From contig OX596340.1 in the NCBI GenBank assembly GCA_951394405.1, forward strand, positions 2,418,001 through 2,482,000: a stretch of DNA of 64,000 nt, read 5' to 3'. This stretch comes from Coprinellus micaceus. Its lineage: Eukaryota; Basidiomycota; Agaricomycetes; Agaricales; Psathyrellaceae. The notes beneath the pieces are model-generated. The model was not told the origin of the DNA. It worked only from the letters and a program-made list of their open reading frames with translations, and made no database searches. Both the position numbers and the translations under genes were made by a program. Below, piece by piece: positions 46,223-58,125 of this stretch. Numbering within the stretch: the stretch's first letter is position 1; each line of letters opens with the position of its first letter.

Positions 46223-46644
46223 ACTGGGTCGGGAGGACGAGGAAGAAGATGGTAAAGAGCGATCCTGGGGCACAATCTCCTGAAACGATGAGAAGCACGC
46301 AGATGACGGTACTTGGATGGGGGTTCCATCTCTTCATCACCATGATATCAGCACATTGCCAATGGATGCAGTACACCACGGTGTCTGGATTCTGAGTGGC
46401 GATGAACTGCGACCTTGGCTCAGAACATGGGCTTGTCGTCGCCGTGGTCGTCAGTAGACGCCCAAAGTCGCTTCGACGCGTCGTGGACGTCAGGTCAAAG
46501 CTGTGATTGTGCTCGTCACAGTGATGGTGGCGCGAGTCGATCAGCTAGGAAATTTGCGAGCCTCATTGGCCCAACGATGACAGCGAGGGTCACGCATGCA
46601 CCGCTTCGGTTAGTGGGGCCATATCTCTTTCCTATCCCCCCACC
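46223..46644. other. Intergenic, divergent promoters
   Basis: Between the membrane protein (minus) and AMP deaminase (plus). Could hold a missing 5' exon of the membrane protein with a signal peptide; a hydrophobic reading (ICVLLIVSG) at about 46290-46320 is out of frame with the known start. Confidence 0.4.
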
Positions 46645-49552
46645 ATGTCGACTGATAACATCGGGCAGTACATCTCTCAAGTGCCAATAACGCCTAGTCA
46701 CAGTAACGACGGGGCCCTGCACATTCCCGAATCCAAGGATGGGTACTTTGGATATGGAGAGGAGCGCAGCCTTCAGCAGGTCCATACATCGACCTCCCGA
46801 TACACCGATATCTGACCAGTACCCGACGATTAATAGATCGTAGAGAAGCAGCTCCTGCATCGCAGGCCATCCGATGCCGTGTCGGACGTGAGCAGCATCA
46901 GGCACTCACTCGCCGGCCACGATCATGGCCAAGAGAGTCCTTTCTTCGAGGATGGGGAGAAGGAGATGCACCTGCAGGACCAGGTGTGGAAGGGAGAGAT
47001 GCACGCTACAGGTGCGTCACTGCTTGATATCGTGAGGCTGAGCTAAACGCCCTCTAGACATCCTCACCACCGAACAAATTGGCCTGCTCCAGTCATTCCA
47101 GAAATGCCTCGATATTCGCGACAAGTACATGCTCAAGTCTAGGCAGCGGCTGGGAGACGATCCTCGAGACTACGACGGCGTTTTTTTCGACATCGACGAC
47201 AAAGCTGCGGACACCTCGTGCATACGCCCTGACGCTGATTTCAAGAACCTGCCTAAGAACGGACAGCAACTCGGGAAGTGGAATATCTACCCTAGGCCAC
47301 CACCCCCTCACTGGCACTGGAAGAAGAATCATGCTGTCAGTGGAGACGAGCAATATCAGCAGGGTGATCGCTTCGACTTCGAGCAGTGCGAGATCCCAGG
47401 GCCGATGGAAGACTGGTCCTTCCAATTGGATCCAAAAGGCGTGTACCAGGTTTACGAACCTTCCGCCGAGGGAAAGCCTGCATTCGATATCCCTGACATC
47501 CGCGAATACTTCATGGATCTGGAATACGTCTTGAGCGTCATCGCGGACGGTCCTACGAAGAGTTTAGCCTATCGTCGACTCAAATACCTCTCTAGCAAGT
47601 TCACTATGTACAGTCTCCTCAACGAATTCCAGGAAATGGCGGATATGAAGGTATGCATTCCATCCCCCGCCTTGCCCTCGCACTCACTGTCATACCTCAG
47701 AGAGTACCCCATCGCGATTTTTACAACGTCCGAAAGGTCGACACGCATATCCACCATTCTGCCAGCATGAACCAGAAGCACTTGCTACGATTCATCAAGC
47801 ACAAGATGAAGCGCAGTCCAGAAGTTCGTCCTCGCTTTTTATCGTTTGAAACACACTGATTGACCCTGCGAGTAGGACCGCGTAATTATCCGCGACGGGA
47901 AAGAACTTACCTTGACCCAGGTGTTCCAATCCCTCAACCTTACTGCGTACGATCTTTCCATCGATACCCTCGATATGCATGCGCACCAAGACTCTTTCCA
48001 CCGCTTCGACAAGTTCAATTTAAAATATAACCCCATCGGCGAGTCGCGTCTGAGAGAGATCTTCTTGAAGACAGACAATCACATCAAAGGGAGATACCTG
48101 GCTGAGCTGACGAAGGGTTCGTGCTACTACGTTTCGCTGTCAGTTCGCGTCTCACCTATTGGTAGAGTTGATGACCGATTTGGAGCAAAGCAAATATCAG
48201 GTACGTCCCATCACCTGCCTCTGGCATTCCTAGCGCGCTGAACCAAGCATTAGAATGTGGAATGGCGAATTAGCATCTACGGTCGCTCTACAGACGAGTG
48301 GGACAAGCTCGCAAAATGGGTCATCGATAACAAGCTCTTCTCGCACAATGTGCGATGGCTCATCCAAGTTCCACGAATCTACGAGGTATACAAAGCAAAC
48401 GGGTCCGTTAAGACTTATGAGGATATCGTCGTCAGTACGTCTACCTCCCCTCTCTTGGTTTCTTCGAAGCAAGAGTTGATTATCGGTATTTAGACGTCTT
48501 CCGTCCTCTCTTCGAGGTGACACAAAACCCCCAAAGTCATCCCGAGCTTCACGTCTTCCTGCAGCGCGTGATTGGCTTCGATACTGTTGACGATGAGTCC
48601 AAGGTTGAGAGGAGAATCCACAAGAAGTTCCCATACCCGCGCCTTTGGGACCTGCCCCAATCTCCGCCTTACTCATACTGGGTGTACTACATGTACGCGA
48701 ATATGGCCAGCCTGAACAACTGGCGTAGACTCCGCGGCTTCAGTGAGTTTCTCAGTATCTTTCGGAAGGCGAGAAATATTTAGCATGGGCTCTTCTCCAG
48801 ACACTTTCGTCCTGCGGCCACACTGTGGTGAAGCTGGTGACACCGACCACCTAACCTCAGCGTTCCTCACTTCCCACTCCATCTCCCACGGCATTCTCCT
48901 GAGGAAGGTCCCTGCGCTGCAGTACCTCTTCTACTTGAAGCAAATCGGTATCGCAATGAGCCCTCTGAGTAACAACTCCCTGTTCTTGACATATGAGCGC
49001 AATCCACTCCCCGACTTTTTCAAGACCGGGTTGAACGTCAGTCTCAGCACGGATGATCCGCTGCAGTTCCACTTTACCAAGGAGCCGCTGTTGGAGGAGT
49101 ATAGCGTTGCTGCGCATGTAAGTTAATCACGATTTCATTACGGTACGGCCTATTCTAACAACCGTCATCTATAGATCTACAAGTTCCCTCAAAGTTCCCT
49201 TGCCGAGCTCGCACGGAACTCAGTGCGCCAGAGCGGGTTCGAAATGGAGGTCAAGCGACACTGGCTGGGCCACCAGTGGTACCTCCCTGGGGCCGCCGGG
49301 AACGATATTAATAAGACGAACGTCCCCGACACCCGCCTCGCCTATAGGCACACGACGCTCCTTGGTGAGCTCGAGATGATTCGTAAGGCCGACGGAATGG
49401 ACAAGAACGCGCCGCTCACTGCCAAGGTCGGCTCCGTTGCTCTCCCTCAGCTCGGGGAGTCTGATACACCGAAGATTGATGCTGGTGTTCCGCGGCTTGA
49501 GGTGACTGCTGACCTCATTGCCGCGAAGACGATGGGGGGTGTTACGCAGTAA
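46645..49552 (+). CDS. AMP deaminase
   Basis: Ten exons from CCCACCATG at 46645; all junctions restored family sequence (46645-46779, 46837-47011, 47058-47650, 47701-47823, 47876-48116, 48166-48200, 48254-48434, 48494-48742, 48801-49117, 49175-49552). The catalytic TIM barrel is complete: [18 protein letters not shown] (zinc histidines), [80 protein letters not shown], and [16 protein letters not shown]. It deaminates AMP to IMP in the purine nucleotide cycle. The N-terminal 200 residues are variable, as usual for regulatory extensions. No motif is damaged. Length of roughly 780 residues fits fungal enzymes. Confidence 0.93.
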
Positions 49553-50401
49553 TGGCTCAGATCTATCAGAGGTGGTTTATGGATGCTACACGTTTGAATA
49601 GAAGCGTTCCTTTGGCTTCATTGCGGAGCACCGCTAGTATCTCCGGAGACATCACCCCGTTCATTGTGCCAATTTTGTTGGTCTGGGGACCTTGAGCTGT
49701 GAGTCTTCTCTCCTCAGTTGGACTCATACGACCTTACGTACTGACTCAGAACGTCTATTCATACGAGAGGGCGCAAGTAGGGCGCTCTGGAATGGTGATG
49801 GCGTCCACCTCATCTCCCAACCGCATAGTTTCACATGGCTGGCATCCAAGCGCGCTCGCATAAAAATTCTCCAGGCACCACGATCAGCGTATGCCAACAG
49901 TTTGCTCTTTGCTATACCCTTGCCATCAGGCCCAGGGCTAACGTTGTTTGCTTGGTGGCTGACCTCGTGCTACGACATGCCCATTTTGGGACAACGTGGG
50001 CGCTTCTCTCCTCTGCACCTTCCACCTTAGATCCGGGTGCTACGCTTTGCGTAACGCCTTAGAACATGGACAAAATGAAGAGGGAGCCTTTTGGGGGTAC
50101 TCTGCAACGCAAGCGGGAGAAGCACCCTGCCATGGCACCCTATCATGCAGGCCGATAGCGATCTCAACTTGTTTCCTCAAAGGCGCAGACCGTCGGAGTC
50201 ATTCATGTCAGCCGCGAACGGACACTCTACCCCACCGACCCCCTTTTGCTCAGTCGTAACGAGGGGAGCCTACATATACCCTAGTTGGGCTCTCCCCTGC
50301 CCTCCCTCGCCCTCCTTCCCAGCTTTTGCTCGTACTTCCTCATCTACTACCAACTACTTCCAATAACACAAGCGTATAAACCAGTATTCCGTCCTCATAC
50401 G
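49553..50401. other. Intergenic, no supported gene
   Basis: ORFs of 70-110 codons have no motif. Pyrimidine-rich tract just upstream of 50402 is typical of a fungal promoter. Confidence 0.4.
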
Positions 50402-52201
50402 ATGGTTGACCATTGCGCTTCAAGCAGCTCAGGCGGCTCCGACGCAGGGAAGGCTCATGCCAAGGGACTCCGTGCGCGCACCCTCGTCCTTTGCTTTGAT
50501 GGAACGGCTGGACAATACGACAACGAGGTATGGCCCATCCCGTCTGCCCGATCCTCCCTCATTCAGCCACGGGAACAGAACTCGAATGTCGTCAAGTTAT
50601 TTGGTCTCCTGATCAAGGATCCGAATGAGCAGCTTTGTTACTACCAACCGGGAATTGGGACTTGGTTCAAACCTGGAATCGTATCGCCAGTCCTACAATG
50701 GGGTGCAAAGGTTATGGACTTGGCGATCGCATGGTGAGAAGGATTATATCGCTCCTCGACGACGAGAAGCAGTTGGCTAACATGAATGCAGGTACCTCGA
50801 TGAGCACGTTCTAGAGGGCTACCGCTACGTAATGCAAAACTATCGGGCTGGTGATAGGATTTGCTTATTCGGATACTCAAGAGGAGCGTATACCGCGAGG
50901 TGAGGACCGTGACCTTTCCCATTGAGGTTGGCCCAGTTGGAGTTCACTAATGGAACCTTTCGGCGACGTAGAGCCCTGGCTGGTATGTTACACAAAGTTG
51001 GCCTTCTTCCAAGAGACAACGACGCACAGATGCAGTTCGCCTATAAATTGTACACAAGGGAAGATGCGGAAGGTTTGAAGCTTGCGGAAGGATTCAAGAA
51101 GACGTATTGCCAAAGCGTCAACATTGAGTTTGTGGGTGTCTGGGACACCGTGGCCAGCGTTGGCGTAATCATGGGGCGAACGCTTCCCTTCACAAACTCG
51201 AATAGCTCCATCCGTATTTTTAGGCACGCCGTGGCTCTGGATGAGGTGAGTCCCCTTGTTGGTGGCGCATTAAACAGCGAGAGTTCTAAAAGATCCAAGC
51301 ATCGGGCAAGGTTTCGCGTAAACTTGTACCATCGAATGACACCTACCTTCGCATTGCACGCCAACGTGGCCAAGGAAAACGCTCCATCTATGAAGGGAAG
51401 CACGTCGACGGGAACCAACACATCCTCAAACCCTCCCTCATCCGACAGCAACAACAGTACAGAATCATCCAAGTCCAAGGGTAAAAGCCTTTTCCAGCGA
51501 CTCTCAGCCACCAAGGGCCCAGACCGCGTCACCTTCTCAACGCTCCAAGAAAGAGGCAAATCTACGAGTACTAAGACGGAAGGGTCCAACGACGTGTTGG
51601 AGGTGTGGTTTGCTGGTTGTCATACAGGTCAGTCCTTTATTCAGGCTGGGACCTTAGCTTTGTCTCATGTGCTCACGGCGCGCCCGTCGCTGTTATCTAG
51701 ACGTTGGTGGGGGGTCTGTCCAGAACGATACACCCCATTCGCTATCCAACATCACATTGCGATGGATGGTTCGCCAGGCCGCTTCTGCCGGCTGTGTCCT
51801 CTTCGATGAGGAGGCTCTGACTCGGGAGAACATCTCCCTCCATGTGGGCGAGGATGGAGAGCTGGACGAACGAGACAAGGTCGACGCGGTTCAGCCTATA
51901 TACGATTCGCTGAAGATCGCGCCTCTATGGTGGGTCCTTGAGATCATGCCAATGACCTACGTGTGGCAAGATAAGGACGGATTTTGGCACAAGACTTTCA
52001 AGTGCGTTTCTCCTCTTCCTTCCTCCCTGATGATTGACAGAGATATCTTCCTCTGGTAGGTGGAACTTGGGAAAGGGCCGAAAAATCGAAGAACATAGGC
52101 CACACTTTCACGAGACCGTTAGGATCCGGTCGTCAGCTGTTGAGCTCGGGTACAAACCCAAGGCCCAGTGGGAAGCAGGGAAGGAAGTGTATGTCAGATG
52201 A
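50402..52201 (+). CDS. DUF2235 alpha/beta-hydrolase, copy 1
   Basis: Seven exons (50402-50527, 50579-50733, 50792-50899, 50972-51245, 51300-51627, 51701-52001, 52060-52201) encode about 477 residues. The DUF2235 domain is complete: RTLVLCFDGTAGQ, KLFGLLIKDP, CYYQPGIGTW, the nucleophile elbow FGYSRGAYTAR with the catalytic Ser in G-x-S-x-G, HKVGLLPRDN, EFVGVWDTVA and the acidic/histidine region HTDVGGGS. A Ser/Thr/Lys-rich disordered insert lies between residues about 270 and 330. The same domain occurs in bacterial type VI secretion phospholipases (Tle1), so lipid hydrolysis is possible but untested in fungi. Paralogue lies at 54673-56498. Confidence 0.8.
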
Positions 52202-52688
52202 GCATCTGCGCTGTCTCTGTTGCGGGTTAACTTCTACTGGCCATCTTGGCCTCGTATGCGGAGCGGCACCCATTGACCCGAAGGCTTCACACGACCGCTG
52301 TTGAGTTTGGAGGTGATCCAAGGATTATCCCTACGATTCTCATGCGCATGTCAAAGTTATACTCGACTGTACATCTTGCTAGAGATCGAAAACATAGTTG
52401 CCGCCCATGTTAGCTGTCTCGCGTTTCTCGTGCAAGGTATGCCACTTTACTCCCCTTGGCCGTCTTCGAGGATCCGGAGCACCTAAGCACTGCTCCGCAG
52501 TGGAAATTGCATAGATGGGCCCCACGCGGGCGATTGTCGCGTGTAACAGAACTCGGCGGCCCGTCAAGAACCTCAGAAGCCCTCAGAAGCTAGAGGCGGC
52601 TAGGACGTATGTGATGTTGGAATTATAATAAATGGGTCCCTTCGCCAATATCCATCCGCGCAGCCCCTCACTCGCATTTCGCACAGCC
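52202..52688. other. Intergenic, no supported gene
   Basis: Spacer between two plus-strand genes, probably 3' untranslated DNA and the GH43 promoter. Nothing else recognised. Confidence 0.4.
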
Positions 52689-53856
52689 ATGCTTGCGAGA
52701 CTCTGGTCCACGGTTCTGGTCGCCGCAAGTTCGACCACTGCGGCGTTGGCATCCCTCCTTGGGAAACCCTTCAATGGGTCATACGACACCACGCCAGAGC
52801 TTTCGGCGGAATTGCTAACCAAGCGGGCGGTATCCTCACCCTACGTCTTCACGGCCTTCACTTCGAAGTCAGAGTCCAATCTCTACGTCTATACATCGAA
52901 CGATGGAACGAACTTCAGCCTGCTGAAAGGGCCGGCGTATACTCCACCGAGTGGTTTGATCCGAGATCCCAGTGTGATCTTGCACACCGAGTACGTCTCC
53001 GTTTGTTTGAGGGGAGGTGGACTAACATTCCTGAATCTTCAGTGGAAAATACTACATCTCATGTGAGTCCTCTTACGCTGTCCGCGTAATATCGTTCCCG
53101 ACTACTAGTTGCCTAAAGATACCACCAACTGGAGCGGCCAAAACTTCGCCATCGCGAGCAGCACCGATCTTCAGAACTGGACCCTCGTTGCTACCGTTTC
53201 CACGAAAGCCTCCAATATCAACCCGGTGAATACCTGGGCCCCAGAATTCTTCAAGGATCCAAGGACGGAACAGATCAACATAATCGTATCCCTCTCTACT
53301 GGGAGCTACGGGCCCTTCCTTCCTTATGTCTTCACTGCAACGGATAACACTTTGAGAAGCTGGAGCGGACCTGTTGTAATGTCTGGTATTTCCAATGCGG
53401 GTTTGGGTTACATTGATACTTTCCCCGTCTATGCGAAGTAAGTGCCCCAGCTGTACCTATCATCGGCAGCTCGTCGAACTAAACACACCTATGTAGCAAC
53501 GTCTACCACATATTCACCAAGGCAGAGTCTAACGGCAAAAAGACAGTGGAACACGCCACATCTCAGTCTCTCACTGGCCCGTACACTTTCGTTCAGACCG
53601 GAAACTTTGCTGGATGGGGCCAAGCTGAGGGCCCCTGCATTACTGTCCTGCCAAACGGACAGTATCGACTGTACGTAGGCCAACTGCTTCACTCGACTGA
53701 GAATTTATTACAAAATTGTCTAGGTACGCCGACGGCTTCAGCAGCGGAAAATACATCTATGCCGATTCGAGCGATCTGTACAACTGGTCTGCTTACAAGA
53801 ACATCCCCAGCCTCAGCGGTACCGTTAGGCACGGCACCGTTCTGAAGCAAACTTGA
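52689..53856 (+). CDS. Secreted GH43-type glycoside hydrolase
   Basis: Five exons (52689-52990, 53043-53062, 53119-53437, 53497-53670, 53724-53856) give about 315 residues. A signal peptide (MLARLWSTVLVAASSTTAALA) precedes a five-bladed propeller. The triad is visible: Asp in LIRDPSVI (nucleophile/base region), Asp-like region WAPEFF, and the acid Glu in AEGPCI; SGTVRHGTVL is the conserved end. Exon 2 is only 20 nt and encodes GKYYIS; the join at 53119 gives ISY/TTNWSGQNF. Family members cut arabinose- or xylose-containing side chains in plant cell walls; subfamily unknown. A longer start at 52632 would bury the signal peptide, so 52689 was chosen. Confidence 0.8.
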
Positions 53857-54672
53857 TTCTACGAGTTCGAAAATACATCTTCTCCTGCTATCGCCCCATT
53901 CGCCGATCAGAGTCTTGGTTTGGTGTTCGGGAGAAATGCCGAGCCACGGGCGTCTATTTAAGATGGATGTCTGGTGCGTGAGAATATTTCCGCTACCATC
54001 AGCACGGGCGCAGAGACGGCGTTGTCGGCCAGCCTCAGGCTCTTCCTCATCACATCATCGTAGAATTGAGCGTCCAAGCCTCCAAGGTGTACGCTAAGAG
54101 TGAAGGACACAACTCGTAGAAGAGGACTCACTAGTCTCTTCCTTGCCCCTCTTCGTTCTTCCTGTTCAGGATCTGGGCAAAGGGCTTTCTGCTCCACAAC
54201 GTATGCTCAACTTGTTTTAGAGGGAAGATGGAAACCAAGGATACTCTACGTACTTATTGGATATGTCATAGGATTACGCCAAGTGGCGAAGGATCTTTAC
54301 TCGGTTTCCACTTTCTCGGGACGCCAAAGCATATATGTCATACTTGGCGTTATGTTTTCTCCCCAAGCCTAGTACCCTCCGCTTTCGAGGAGCGCCCAAG
54401 CTCATGGTGGCTACCTGTCGTTCCCTTTAAGAGTCACCAACGGCACGGGGAATGTGGACTTCCCTTATCTTCTGGTCCTGTGCACCCCACACTTCATAAA
54501 GGGACTCCATTGGCCGCCACTGGTATCTGAATAGGTCTGGGTGGTTTGAGTTAGGCTTCTGCTCCGTCTTCCTTCTTGCGCGGTCTCATCATTACCTCAG
54601 GGAATCATCACTGTTGACCCTCCCTCCGATTCACAAAACCGCGAGTGCTGTTAGTCAGTTCGGGATATCGCA
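53857..54672. other. Intergenic, no supported gene
   Basis: 3' flank of GH43 and promoter of DUF2235 copy 2. Short ORFs only. Confidence 0.4.
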
Positions 54673-56498
54673 ATGGAACCAAAGGGCACGATACCAAACG
54701 CTCATCTGACCACTGGGAATCGTGCCGCCCAGGAGATCTCTCGACGGGGACGGACCCTCGTCCTCTGTTTTGACGGGACTGCAGGGCAATACGATAATGA
54801 GGTGCGTACCCCCTTGCTCACCCCCTCTAGCCCATGACCAGAGTCTGATGAACAAACCCTGACTAGAATTCGAACGTCGTCAAGCTTTTCGGCCTGCTTA
54901 CCAAGGATCCCAATGAGCAACTGTGCTACTACCAGCCGGGAGTTGGGACGTGGTTCAAGCCTGGCGTCATTTCACCACTGCTGAGCTGGGGTGCGAAGGT
55001 ATTGGATCGTGCTATCGCTTGGTACGATGGTCGTACTGACCAAAAGGTTTTGACAAGCGATTCTGACTCGTTTTTTGTCAGGTATCTTGACCAACATGTC
55101 CTCGACGGCTACAAATTCATAATGCAGAACTATCACGCTGGGGATAGGGTCTGCCTTTTTGGCTTCTCGAGGGGCGCCTACACGGCCAGGTATGTTTGCC
55201 CCGCAGTGAGCAGCTACGTCGTCTGATGTCTTTCTCAGAGCTCTCGCCGGGATGCTGCACAAGGCATGCCAAAGACACCGTTTTGGTCTATCTTCCGCTG
55301 ACCGCTACATCCCTCCAGGTTGGCCTCCTGCCCCGGGACAACGACGTTCAGATGGGCTTTGCATATCAGCTATATCAAAGAGAAGATGAAGAAGGGTTAA
55401 CGTGCTGCGAGGGGTTTAAGCGCACGTACTGCCAGAACGTCCAGATCGAGTTCGTTGGTGTATGGTGGGTATATAGTCCCCACTCCCCGACAAAAGCAGG
55501 ATTAAAGCACTTTACGTAGGGACACCGTAGCGGCTGTGGGGCTGATAGCCTCACGGACACTTCCCTTTACAAACTCGAACACTTCTGTCAAGACCTTCCG
55601 ACACGCACTGTCCTTAGATGAAGTAAGCCTGTTTGAGTCTTTGGGGTTCTCTTCCAGACGCTCATTGCTCCGCACAGCGTCGAGCGAGGTACAGAGCGAA
55701 TTTGTACCACCGAATGACCCCAAATTTTGAGGACAACGCCAAAAAGGATACGCAGTTCGCCGTTACGAGCCAGCCAGCGTCCAAGTCCTCCACAAGTTCC
55801 TCATCTAGCGGCAGCAGCAGTGATTCTGCCAACAGTTCATCGAAGAAGCAAAAGACCGTGTTGGAACAACACCAATCTGCAACTATAGTGGATTCACCGA
55901 GCGAAGAGAAGGGGAAGGCTCCCAGCTTCCCTGTGGCTGTCAGTGATGATGTACTTGAAGTATGGTTTGCTGGTGCCCACTCAGGTGCGTGCATCACCTC
56001 TATCGATATCTCTGATACTTCGGGTCTCAAAATCTTCTGCAGATGTTGGAGGGGGATCCGTACACAACCAGGAGGAGCGCAGCCTTTCGCACATCTCACT
56101 GCGATGGATGGTGAGGCAGGTTGCTGCGTCTGGATGTGGTGTCAAGTTCGATGCTGCAGCGTTGGCCTGGGCTAAAATCACCATCGATCCAAGCAGTGAG
56201 CAAGGAGAATTAGACCCGCTTGACAGGTTGGACGCGACGTCCAGGGTATACGATAATCTGAAAATAAAGCCCATCTGGTGGCTTCTGGAGGTTCTTCCGA
56301 TGTCATATGTCTGGCAGGACAAGGGTGGTGTGTGGCATAGGACTTGGAAGTGAGTTTTCTCTCAGGCTGAACCTCAAATCAGCTATTCCTTAACGCGTTG
56401 TGGCTTGTAGATGGCATCTTGGTAGAGGACGAACAATCGAAACCCACAAGCCCAAAATCCACGAATCGGTGAAGGTCCGACAAGAGCAAATGGAGTGA
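54673..56498 (+). CDS. DUF2235 alpha/beta-hydrolase, copy 2, shortened C-terminus
   Basis: Nine exons give about 460 residues closely matching copy 1: RTLVLCFDGTAGQ, CYYQPGVGTWFKPG, nucleophile elbow FGFSRGAYTAR, HKVGLLPRDN, EFVGVWDTVA, HSDVGGGS, with a Ser-rich insert (TSSSSSGSSSDSANSSS). Two introns are absent from copy 1: 55264-55318, which has a GC donor (CACAAG/GCATGC), and 55465-55519, GT-AG, splitting VW/DT. The last exon ends VRQEQME and TGA at 56496-56498, about 18 residues short of copy 1, which continues LGYKPKAQWEAGKEV. An RNase H-like ORF begins at exactly this point. All catalytic elements are upstream, so the protein may still be active. Confidence 0.75.
55264..55318 (+). other. 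GC-AG intron in DUF2235 copy 2
   Basis: Removal of this 55-nt segment joins GMLHK to VGLLPRDN, exactly as in copy 1, where the codons are contiguous. The donor is AAG/GCATGC and the acceptor CTCCAG. No GT donor gives a usable frame. Confidence 0.7.
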
Positions 56499-56797
56499 AG
56501 GTGCTGTATGGCTCGGCGTACTGCACGACAAATGCAGTGCAGGTGTATGTTGATGGCTCCTGCCTCGGGAATGGGGGGAGTGCAGCAAGTGCAGGGTCGG
56601 GGATGTACTTTGGGCCGGGGAACAAGAAAAACTCAGCGCTGCGGGTCCCAGGTGACCAGACGAACAACAGGGCGGAGATCTATGCTGTGCTGTGCGCACT
56701 GAAGGTCTGTAACGCCCACCAGGCAGTCGTGGTGAACTGCGACTCGGCATATGTCATCAACATGCTCACGGAGTGGGCGCCTGGGCACACCCTATAA
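56499..56797 (+). pseudogene. RNase H type-1 domain fragment
   Basis: An ORF without an ATG reads VYVDGSCLGNGGSAASAG, GMYFGPGNKKNSALRVPG, TNNRAEIYAVLCAL, VVVNCDSAYVINML, then stops after GHTL. The first three catalytic acids of RNase H (Asp in VDGS, Glu in NRAE, Asp in CDSAY) are present; the last Asp/His region is missing. It sits in a different frame from, and directly after, the last codons of DUF2235 copy 2. Such stand-alone RNase H domains are common in mushroom genomes and may derive from retroelements. Lack of a start and truncation suggest a broken copy, though splicing from an upstream exon is possible. Confidence 0.6.
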
Positions 56798-57384
56798 CCT
56801 CCAGATGACAAATGTCCCATGGACCAATTGAGCGCGCTGATGACATAAATACACAAGGCGAACATTTCCCAACTGAGTGGCACCCTTGACACACTCGTGA
56901 TGACTCAACTGGGGGGGGCTCAACTGAGCCATTCGCCATGGTTCATCTCGACAGCGCCACCACCGGGGGCTGTTCTCCAAAAAGAGAAACATGGGGTAAT
57001 GCGCCACGCTCGCGATATACGCTTCTCATCTCCGGATGTGTTACCTGTCCCAGCGGACGCAATGGCGGATGAAACTCGGGCGTCACACGTCACCGCAACA
57101 ATTTGGCAACAATAAATGAACGCCAGTATTAGTCGCAGGTTAGGCGGGCGTAAGCGCCCGCCAGTATGCCGTACCCTTGCGATCGCCACTCTGTTCCCTA
57201 CCCTTCTGCCATGTGCCTGGTGAATAGATAGACCATTGTGAATGCCAACAATTTCGGTATATATTCCGCCATACGTACGGTACAAGCACAACTCACAAGA
57301 AGGAAAGACAAATGAACAACATAGTTGAATGTGTTACCAATATGAGTGAATGAGAAAGAAACGAGAAATAGAATTTCGACACCC
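56798..57384. other. Intergenic with hairpin
   Basis: No gene. Holds the hairpin at 57143-57162 and direct 9-bp repeats CGCCAGTAT at 57121-57129 and 57159-57167. Confidence 0.45.
57143..57162. repeat. Perfect 8-bp inverted repeat containing the TAAGCGCCC nonamer
   Basis: GGCGGGCG - TAAG - CGCCCGCC forms a stem of eight GC pairs with a 4-nt loop. It is flanked by the direct repeat CGCCAGTAT. The 13-mer TAAGCGCCCGCCA recurs at 41060-41072. Confidence 0.7.
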
Positions 57385-58125
57385 TCACTCCCCACTCCCT
57401 TCGTCCTCACCACTGGTGTGCCTCTCGTCCTCCCTTTCCCGAGTGTAGCCTGATCTAGCGACCCCATCTAAAACCTTTCGTACCAGGTTACGTGTGCGGA
57501 CGAGATTCTCGTGATAATCAATCAAGTAGTCCTGAAACCACAGAAGGTCGTTGAGGTGCGTGTCGATGAACCCAGTTCCCACCCGAATGGCTTCCAGGGA
57601 GTGGAACTGCCAATCAATGGCTTCTCCCAGATTCGGCTGGTCCGATCGCCGAACGCCAGAAGCCTGTATGAAACCGCCACGCAGGGTGGGGTTCAAATGA
57701 GTCGTGCGAGCTCTTAAGGCGCGGGGAGGAGTGGCGGGTGGGGGCCTGGGTGAGCCGTCATCCTGGTCAACCTCATCCTGACCAATGACGATTACCTCGG
57801 CCTTGGGCGGGCGAATGGGCGAGTTGCCAAAGTTGAACAAGTCGTCGTCCAGCTGCTCCGCCCACCGCTTCTCCGGGGCACCTAGCAAGTCAAATTAGCT
57901 GTAGCCTGCCTCGATACGCGAATGAGCCTTACTGCCTTGAGTTTTCGATGCCTTTGGGGTCGTCCAAGGAGACTTGAGCTGCGCCGCAGCGTCTGCGTCG
58001 GCCATCTCGAAATCTAGAGCGGCGGAAAGTCAGGTTGCAGTCGAATACGAAATTCAACGACCTCGCATACCCTCGTCGGTGCTCCCTTTAGCCTTCCCTT
58101 TCTTCTTACTTGCCGTCGAAGCCAT
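57385..58125 (-). CDS. Unrecognised acidic/helical protein
   Basis: Three exons from MASTASKKKGKAKGSTDE (start 58125) through DFEMADADAAAQLKSP... to APEKRWAEQLDDDLFNFG and a stop at 57385-57387; about 210 residues. The first 40 residues are Lys- then Ala-rich. The middle is proline-rich (RPPPATPPRALRAR). The C-terminal 80 residues are helical (SLEAIRVGTGFIDTHLNDLL, then HENLVRTRNLVRKVL) and end in a charged tail. No domain recognised. It is divergent from the large Cys-cluster gene with about 300 bp between starts. Probably lineage-specific. Confidence 0.55.
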
